NCBI RefSeq assembly: GCF_946221145.1
Contig: NZ_CAMIOH010000116.1
Span: forward strand, 1-9,512
DNA: 9,512 bases
Direction of reading: 5' to 3'
Source: an uncultured Paracoccus sp.
Lineage (GTDB): Bacteria > Pseudomonadota > Alphaproteobacteria > Rhodobacterales > Rhodobacteraceae
Under the pieces are notes generated by a model, which saw only the letters and a list, made by a program, of their open reading frames with translations, was not told the DNA's origin and searched no databases. Positions 5,591-9,512 of the stretch are shown here, in pieces (positions within the stretch are counted from its first letter, which is position 1; every line of letters starts with the position of its first letter). The translations under genes and the position numbers were made by a program.

Positions 5591-6730
5591 TCACCCGATA
5601 AGCCTGGAGCCGCTGCCATAGGTCTCCTGATAGTGACGCTCCAGACGCATCAGGGCCAGCCGCAGCACGATCTTGCCCGACCGGGCCGACCAGCCAAGCC
5701 GGCGTTCCGTCAGCTCGATCCCTTCCAGGAAACAGCAGACACGCAGGACGATGTCGCCCAGGCCCGGACCAAGGTCGCGCAGCGCCATCGCCACCCGGTC
5801 GCGCGCCGATTCAGAACCGCCGCGATAGCCGCCCCCGCTGCGGCTGACATCGATCCCCGAAGTCATGAACCCGGCCCAGTTCTGCGTCACGCGCGGACCC
5901 ATCTGCGCCAATTCGAAATCCTCGCGCAGGCGTTCGCCAGCCGCGACCAGGCCGGGGGCCAGGAACGGCTTACCCGCGCTGTCGCGACGACGCGCCAGCA
6001 GCAGCAACGGGCTTTCGGCGATATTGACACGGGTGCGGCGGCGGCGGCCATCCTCGGGGTCTTCGACGACGCGCGGTTCCCAGACGCGGTGGCGGTCGGC
6101 GTGATCGAAACCGGCGGGCGCTTCGGCCATGCCGGGGCCATCGTGATCAACCACCGGGCTGGCATCGGTGAAATCTGCCGGACCGGGCACGGCCTTGCGC
6201 TGACGCGGCGACCGCAGCATCCCGCGCAGCGCCTCGCGCCCGGCAGGGGCAATCGCGTAACGCTGGACACGGCCCGGCGCCGCCGAAGGCACAACCCAGC
6301 CACGCAGCGCCAGCACCTCGGCGATGCGGCGGTCAAGCACGGCGGTCCTGATCTCGTCGCGGCTGACGATGGCCTTGTCCATGCCCTCGGCCGTGACCAG
6401 CACGGCGCCCGGTTCGGCCAGGCGGCGCAGGACGCGCATGATCTGGCGGTCGTCCAACTGGCCAGGCCGCTCGGCACCCTCGGTCAGGGCACCATCGACC
6501 AGGGGATCGTCGCGCCGCGCCTCGAACCGGCGGATGCGGCGCAGGATGGTGGATGGGTGGCATCCCTCGGATCGCGCAAGCGCACGGATCGACTGGCCCT
6601 CTTCGACATGGCGAAGATACAGGCGGGCATCGTCCGGCAGATCGTTGGTAGGCTTGCCCAGAGCCTCGGTCAGCGAACGGTGGTCCGCGGACAGGCGGTC
6701 GATGGCGAAGTCACCGGTCAAAAGCGTCAT
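5591..6730 (-). CDS. DUF6456 domain protein with N-terminal helix-turn-helix, putative DNA-binding regulator
   Basis: This 379-residue protein is probably a cytoplasmic DNA-binding protein. An N-terminal helix-turn-helix lies at about residues 45-70 (GQSIRALARSEGCHPSTILR followed by RIRRF). A second, winged-helix-like segment (about 94-185) and an Arg/Asp/Pro-rich linker follow. The C-terminal DUF6456 domain runs from about residue 236 to 375, with its conserved DIVLRVCCFLEGIE and RRLGWSARSGKIVLRLAL stretches. DUF6456 proteins are frequent in Rhodobacterales, and the function is not established to my knowledge. AAGGGA lies at proper spacing before the ATG. It is divergent from the DUF6477 gene across a 216-bp spacer rich in TTAA and CTAA words, a spacer it may bind itself. 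A role in transcription control is inference from the helix-turn-helix and gene arrangement. Confidence 0.88.
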   Translation of the reverse strand: MTLLTGDFAIDRLSADHRSLTEALGKPTNDLPDDARLYLRHVEEGQSIRALARSEGCHPSTILRRIRRFEARRDDPLVDGALTEGAERPGQLDDRQIMRVLRRLAEPGAVLVTAEGMDKAIVSRDEIRTAVLDRRIAEVLALRGWVVPSAAPGRVQRYAIAPAGREALRGMLRSPRQRKAVPGPADFTDASPVVDHDGPGMAEAPAGFDHADRHRVWEPRVVEDPEDGRRRRTRVNIAESPLLLLARRRDSAGKPFLAPGLVAAGERLREDFELAQMGPRVTQNWAGFMTSGIDVSRSGGGYRGGSESARDRVAMALRDLGPGLGDIVLRVCCFLEGIELTERRLGWSARSGKIVLRLALMRLERHYQETYGSGSRLIG

Positions 6731-6946
6731 GTCTGGTCCCTTGTCATCCTCGGTAGCAGGCGAAACTAACTACCTTGGGTTGCGTTAAGCGTGGTTAATA
6801 AACGGCTGATAACAGCAGATAGCCGCAACATTCCCTAACAAACCCTAAAGATACGTTGCCTCGGCGAACGCTGCGACGCGGCGACAAGCAACACCCGTTA
6901 TGGTTGTGTGAGAGTGTTCTCACCAACTTGGATGGGACAGTTCAAA
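6731..6946. promoter_or_regulatory. DUF6456-DUF6477 divergent control region with TTAA/CTAA repeats
   Basis: This is AT-richer than its surroundings. TTAA at 6785-6788 and 6795-6798 are separated by 6 bp; the minus strand reads TTAACCACGCTTAAC, close to the alphaproteobacterial CtrA box (TTAA-N7-TTAAC) but one base short in spacing. CTAA at 6835-6838 and 6845-6848 repeats the same 10-bp period. GGTAG and CTACC (6753-6757, 6770-6774) form a spaced inverted repeat nearer the DUF6456 start. A hairpin at 6903-6927 lies nearest DUF6477. CtrA binding is a hypothesis. Confidence 0.45.
6903..6927 (+). promoter_or_regulatory. Hairpin just upstream of the DUF6477 start
   Basis: GTGAGA (6908-6913) and TCTCAC (6918-6923) pair perfectly around GTGT. 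GTTG (6903-6906) pairs with CAAC (6924-6927) after a single bulged T, giving a 10-bp stem. It ends 19 bp before the DUF6477 ATG, where no canonical ribosome binding site is visible. It could be an operator dyad or an mRNA leader stem. Confidence 0.45.
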
Positions 6947-7354
6947 ATGAGCTACATGCCGAACGTGATCGCCTTTCGCCCCCGTGTTGCCGCCGAACCG
7001 CTGCGCCGGCCCCGCATCCTGATCCGCGCTGCCCGCGAGGGACAGTCGGGCTGGCGCCGGGACCGCGACCTGCGGCGTCTGCTGCGCCTGGACCATACCC
7101 CCGCGCCGGGCACCGCCCTGCCCCGCCTGCGCGCCGAGGAGGCGCTGCTGAACGATGCCCGCCAGCAACGCGCGGCGGATTACGACATGCACCGTCATAT
7201 CCTGTTGATGATCGCGATCCTGGCCGAAATGCGCGCGGCAGTGGCCGACGCGCCGGTGCCGGTCCGGACTGGCACCCGAATCGGCGTGGCGATACTGGCG
7301 CAGGTGGGCGCCGCGCTCAGCGTCCCCGGAACAGCGATCCCAGCACACCCCTGA
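6947..7354 (+). CDS. DUF6477 family protein
   Basis: This is a 135-residue soluble protein of unknown function. The core RRPRILIRAAR (about residues 20-30), followed by the Arg-rich YRRDRDLxRLL-like stretch (here GWRRDRDLRRLLRL) and the helical segment ending AILAEMRAA, matches what I know of DUF6477, a short Rhodobacterales family. Basic charge in the first half could fit nucleic-acid or protein contacts, but that is inference. The ATG at 6947 is chosen because it leaves a family-like N terminus (MSYMPNVIAFRPR). An ATG three codons later is an alternative, and a GTG at 6908 lies inside the upstream hairpin. The Shine-Dalgarno signal is weak (GGGA about 12 nt upstream). The C-terminal tail of about 35 residues is Ala/Val-rich. 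The gene overlaps the convergent ATPase gene by 38 bp. Confidence 0.8.
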   Translation: MSYMPNVIAFRPRVAAEPLRRPRILIRAAREGQSGWRRDRDLRRLLRLDHTPAPGTALPRLRAEEALLNDARQQRAADYDMHRHILLMIAILAEMRAAVADAPVPVRTGTRIGVAILAQVGAALSVPGTAIPAHP

Positions 7355-8885
7355 CGATGGCCTGGCCCGATTTCGTGCCAAGCTGCCGCGCCAGGCTTTT
7401 GCCAAAGGTTTCCACGATCGAATCGCTGCGGGATGTCCGGCTCCGTGCCGGGCCCCTGTCATGGTCGGCGTCACCGGCCGCCTCTCGGGGCTGATACCGC
7501 CGTGCATTGCGGTATTCGCTGCGGGTCATGTCGAACAAATCGTCGGCCTCGCTGGCCTTCGCGGCCTCGTCCGCACGCCGCGCCAGTATTTCATGCGCGG
7601 AATCCCGGTCCAGCGTCTGCTTGTACTTCAGGGCCATGGGCGAGGCATCCATGACCTGCGCCCGTTCGGTGTCGCTGATCGGGCCGACCCGGCTGAAGGG
7701 CGGTCGGATCAGCGTGCGCTGCGCGATCCCCGGCACCCCTTTCGCCTCGAGCAGCGATGTCACGGCCTCTCCGGTGCCGACTTCCTGGATGGTCTGCGCG
7801 GTGTCGAAATCCGGATTGGCGCGATAGTTTTCCGCGGCCATCCGCAGCGCCTTCTGGTCCTTGGCGGTAAAGGCGCGCAGGGCGTGCTGGACCCGGTTGC
7901 CAAGCTGGCCCAGCACCGCATCGGGAATGTCCGCCGGGTTCTGGCTGATGAACCAGACGCTGACGCCCTTGGACCGGATCAGACGCGCGACCTGTTCGAC
8001 CTTGGCGATCAGCGCCTTGGGCGCGTCGTCGAACAGCAGATGCGCCTCGTCGAAGAAAAAGGCGATGCGCGGGCGGTCGGGATCGCCGACCTCGGGCAAC
8101 TGCTCGAACAATTCGGACAACAGCCACAGCAGAAAGGTGGCATACAGGCGCGGCGACTGCATCAGCCGGTCCGCCGCCAGGATATTGATCATCCCCTTGC
8201 CCGAGGCATCCTGACGGATGATGTCGGACAGTTCCAGGGCAGGCTCTCCGAACAGCCGGTCGCCGCCCTGGTTTTCCAGCACCAGCAATGCCCGCTGGAT
8301 CGCACCCACGCTGGCCGCGCTGACATTGCCGTATCTCAGCGACAGATCCGCGGCATTCTGTCCCACCCAGACCAGCATCGCCTGCAAGTCCTTCAGATCC
8401 AGCAAGGCCAGACCCTGTTCGTCGGCCACGCGGAAGGCGATGTTCATCACCCCCTCTTGCGCGTCGGTCAGCCCCATCAGGCGCGACAGCAGCAGCGGTC
8501 CCATTTCAGCGGGCGTGGTGCGGACCGGATGGCCCGCCTGGCCCCAGACATCCCAGAAGGTGACCGGAAAGGCTTGGTAGTCCAGCGTCACACCGATCTG
8601 CGCGGCGCGATCCGAAAAGGGCTGGTGCAGCTTGCCATCGGCGCTGCCGGGACGCGACAGACCCGCCAGATCACCCTTCACGTCGGACAGGAAGACCGGA
8701 ACGCCCGCCAGCGACAGGCTCTCGGCCAGGGTTTGCAGGGTGACGGTCTTGCCGGTCCCGGTGGCGCCCGCGATCAGGCCGTGGCGGTTGGCGTATTTCA
8801 GCAGCAGGGTCTGCGGGCTGGCATGGCCGGGGCCGCCGCCGCCCACGAAAACCGTATTCGCCTGATCGCCCACCACAGCCGCCAT
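7317..8885 (-). CDS. HerA/YjgR-type ATPase (helicase HerA-like, DUF853)
   Basis: This 522-residue FtsK/HerA-superfamily P-loop ATPase has Walker A GATGTGKT at residues 40-47 (K46) and Walker B AFFFDEAH at 275-282 (D279, E280). VWFISQNPADIPDAVLGQLG carries the sensor-like Gln/Asn region with the downstream conserved block. The C terminus (SIVETFGKSLARQLG, then RGVLGSLFRGR) matches the tail of the E. coli YjgR group. These proteins resemble archaeal HerA, a DNA translocase working with NurA, but bacterial YjgR has no settled role and no NurA-like nuclease is next to it. The reading frame stays open upstream to 9476, but homology begins at this ATG (MAAVVGDQANTVFVGGG). An AGGG lies 8 nt before it, and the extension has no family resemblance and crosses a terminator hairpin. 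The stop overlaps the DUF6477 gene tail to tail by 38 bp. Confidence 0.93.
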   Translation of the reverse strand: MAAVVGDQANTVFVGGGGPGHASPQTLLLKYANRHGLIAGATGTGKTVTLQTLAESLSLAGVPVFLSDVKGDLAGLSRPGSADGKLHQPFSDRAAQIGVTLDYQAFPVTFWDVWGQAGHPVRTTPAEMGPLLLSRLMGLTDAQEGVMNIAFRVADEQGLALLDLKDLQAMLVWVGQNAADLSLRYGNVSAASVGAIQRALLVLENQGGDRLFGEPALELSDIIRQDASGKGMINILAADRLMQSPRLYATFLLWLLSELFEQLPEVGDPDRPRIAFFFDEAHLLFDDAPKALIAKVEQVARLIRSKGVSVWFISQNPADIPDAVLGQLGNRVQHALRAFTAKDQKALRMAAENYRANPDFDTAQTIQEVGTGEAVTSLLEAKGVPGIAQRTLIRPPFSRVGPISDTERAQVMDASPMALKYKQTLDRDSAHEILARRADEAAKASEADDLFDMTRSEYRNARRYQPREAAGDADHDRGPARSRTSRSDSIVETFGKSLARQLGTKSGQAIVRGVLGSLFRGR

Positions 8886-8960
8886 TCCCGTTCCCTGCCC
8901 TTGCCGTTGCCGTTGCACGCCGCGCCGGTGCGGCGTTCGCCGCGACAATACAATCTTAAG

Positions 8961-9057
8961 CCCTTCATGCCAGTATGCGAATCGTTCGGCATCACGGTCG
9001 TCGATGCGCGAACCTTCCTCCCTGTTGACCTGCCGCGCCTTCGGGCGCGGCTTTTTT
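8961..9057 (+). ncRNA. Candidate intergenic small RNA ending at an orphan terminator
   Basis: A perfect intrinsic terminator on the plus strand ends here, and the nearest upstream plus-strand gene stops at 7354, beyond a 1.5-kb minus-strand gene. A TACAAT hexamer (8949-8954) would place a start near 8961, giving an RNA of about 97 nt. It would contain a small hairpin (ATGCGAA, 8975-8981, with TTCGGCAT, 8985-8992, one bulge), a pyrimidine-rich unpaired stretch CCTTCCTCCCTG (9013-9024) able to pair with Shine-Dalgarno sequences, and the terminator. No good -35 box is seen at normal spacing, so the 5' end is a guess. Confidence 0.4.
9032..9057 (+). terminator. Perfect rho-independent terminator with no gene in front of it
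   Basis: GCCGCGCC (9032-9039) and GGCGCGGC (9044-9051) form an 8-bp all-GC stem with a stable TTCG loop, followed by six T (9052-9057). On the minus strand there is no T-run, so it works in the plus direction. Confidence 0.88.
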
Positions 9058-9083
9058 GTGATCAGCCGCCGGCATCTGGGCAG

Positions 9084-9112
9084 TTGACGGATCACGGTGC
9101 CGCGACTAGCGT
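9084..9112 (+). promoter_or_regulatory. Promoter-like pair TTGACG-N17-TAGCGT
   Basis: TTGACG (9084-9089) is a strong -35 match, and TAGCGT (9107-9112) is a weak -10 at the ideal 17-bp spacing. It starts 27 bp after the orphan terminator and would drive transcription through the hairpin at 9166-9191. The poor -10 keeps confidence low. Confidence 0.3.
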
Positions 9113-9165
9113 GCAGATCAATGATGACCGGCCAGTCCGGCAGGGAAGGTTCGCCGACAGGCGTC

Positions 9166-9193
9166 AGGGTCGTGGTTCGTGCCACGACCCTTT
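9166..9193 (+). terminator. Perfect 10-bp hairpin, terminator-like
   Basis: AGGGTCGTGG (9166-9175) and CCACGACCCT (9182-9191) form a perfect stem with a TTCGTG loop. Only a short T stretch follows (TTT at 9191-9193, then GAATTTC), so termination may be partial. It lies 176 bp before the last gene and could end a second small RNA or form part of that gene's leader. Confidence 0.4.
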
Positions 9194-9369
9194 GAATTTC
9201 ATCCCTACCCTGATGACAGCCCGCCATGTCGCGCGGATGACAGGCTGGAACCGCCGCTGCGTCACTTGGGTCAAGCCATGGTGAAGGCGCGTCTTTCCGT
9301 TGCGGCCTGACAAAGGCAAACGGACATGCTAGGCCCGCCCCACGCATTGAGCAAAGGGACGAAACAACC

Positions 9370-9512
9370 ATGCCAATCAAACCCTCGCAGGCAGTTCTGG
9401 CCGCGATTGCCCTGATCGCCGCGCCGGCCTTCGCGCAGGACACGACCGCCCCCGCCGCGACCCCGGCCCCAGTCACCGAGGCCCCAGCGACCGCGGCCCC
9501 CGCGACCGAAGC
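9370..9512 (+). CDS. Exported Ala/Pro/Thr-rich protein, N-terminal fragment
   Basis: The first 47 codons are present and the gene runs off the window. Residues 1-22 form a Sec signal peptide: K4, a hydrophobic core AVLAAIALIAA, and AFA before Q23 as the likely signal peptidase I site. There is no lipobox cysteine. The mature start is low-complexity, with TAPAATPAP- and EAPAT-like repeats, typical of a flexible periplasmic or outer-membrane-linked linker ahead of a folded domain that lies outside the window. AAAGGGA (9353-9359) precedes the ATG by about 10 nt. The function cannot be assigned from what is visible. Confidence 0.8.
   Translation, partial: MPIKPSQAVLAAIALIAAPAFAQDTTAPAATPAPVTEAPATAAPATE

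Larger units (their letters stand above)
8886..9369. other. 484-bp intergenic region with non-coding structure
   Basis: No protein-coding gene is supported here. Next to the ATPase start is a six-base tandem (TTGCCG, TTGCCG, TTGCAC at 8901-8918) and a 7-bp hairpin ACGCCGC/GCGGCGT (8917-8923 with 8930-8936). ACAATACAAT (8945-8954) could serve as a -10 on either strand. Then follow an orphan plus-strand terminator (9032-9057), a promoter-like TTGACG-N17-TAGCGT (9084-9112) and a perfect 10-bp hairpin (9166-9191). The last 180 bp should hold the promoter of the gene at 9370. Confidence 0.55.

Noticed and set aside
5633..6769. 378-codon plus-strand frame antisense to the DUF6456 gene
   Set aside because: The minus strand carries the conserved DUF6456 domain; the antisense translation has no recognisable domain.
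8901..8918. Six-base tandem TTGCCG, TTGCCG, TTGCAC
   Set aside because: Only two exact copies and one degenerate copy; too short to treat as a meaningful repeat array.
9210..9246. ATGACAG direct repeat (TGATGACAG and GGATGACAG)
   Set aside because: A 7-bp core in two copies is close to chance expectation, and no symmetry or promoter relation was found.
7461..9284. 607-codon plus-strand frame antisense to the ATPase
   Set aside because: It mirrors an intact P-loop ATPase and reads through the perfect terminator at 9032-9057, so it is a GC-bias shadow.
8886..9476. N-terminal extension of about 197 residues on the HerA-like ATPase reading frame
   Set aside because: Composition is Arg/Ala-rich with no family resemblance. 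It runs through the orphan terminator and the start of the exported-protein gene, and the ATPase family begins at the ATG at 8885.

Overview
The window looks like ordinary chromosome from a high-GC alphaproteobacterium of the Rhodobacteraceae, probably Paracoccus or a close relative. Three things point there: strong third-position G/C bias in every real gene, a divergent DUF6456/DUF6477 pair (families I know mainly from Rhodobacterales), and an OxyR/small-subunit catalase pair. No transposase, integrase, CRISPR array, phage gene or toxin-antitoxin pair is visible.

Layout. Positions 1-49 are the 3' part of a tRNA-Leu, probably UAA. A TerC-family membrane protein (minus strand) and a Prx5-type peroxiredoxin (plus strand) diverge from a 170-bp region that holds a perfect 9-bp inverted repeat and two copies of GATAAGTT-GC. 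A small alpha/beta hydrolase lies downstream of oxyR on the minus strand and is probably co-transcribed with it. oxyR diverges from katA across a 92-bp region with palindromes whose centres are 11 bp apart. katA ends at a strong intrinsic terminator, followed by about 720 bp without a recognisable gene but with clustered dyad symmetries. Next comes the divergent DUF6456 (minus) / DUF6477 (plus) pair. The DUF6477 gene overlaps, tail to tail by 38 bp, a HerA/YjgR-type ATPase on the minus strand. Upstream of the ATPase is 484 bp of intergenic DNA. It contains a textbook plus-strand terminator with no gene in front of it (a small-RNA candidate) and a second perfect hairpin. The window ends inside a secreted or periplasmic Ala/Pro/Thr-rich protein.

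How the genes fit together. Positions 117-4791 can be read as a peroxide and metal stress neighbourhood. OxyR senses peroxide and should activate katA; KatA and the peroxiredoxin remove H2O2 and organic peroxides; TerC-family proteins are linked to metal (manganese) export. The second half is chromosomal: a DNA-binding-type DUF6456 protein, a small DUF6477 protein and a DNA-translocase-like ATPase. The least explained parts are the intergenic segments at 4869-5590 and 8886-9369. No convincing new multi-gene system is visible.
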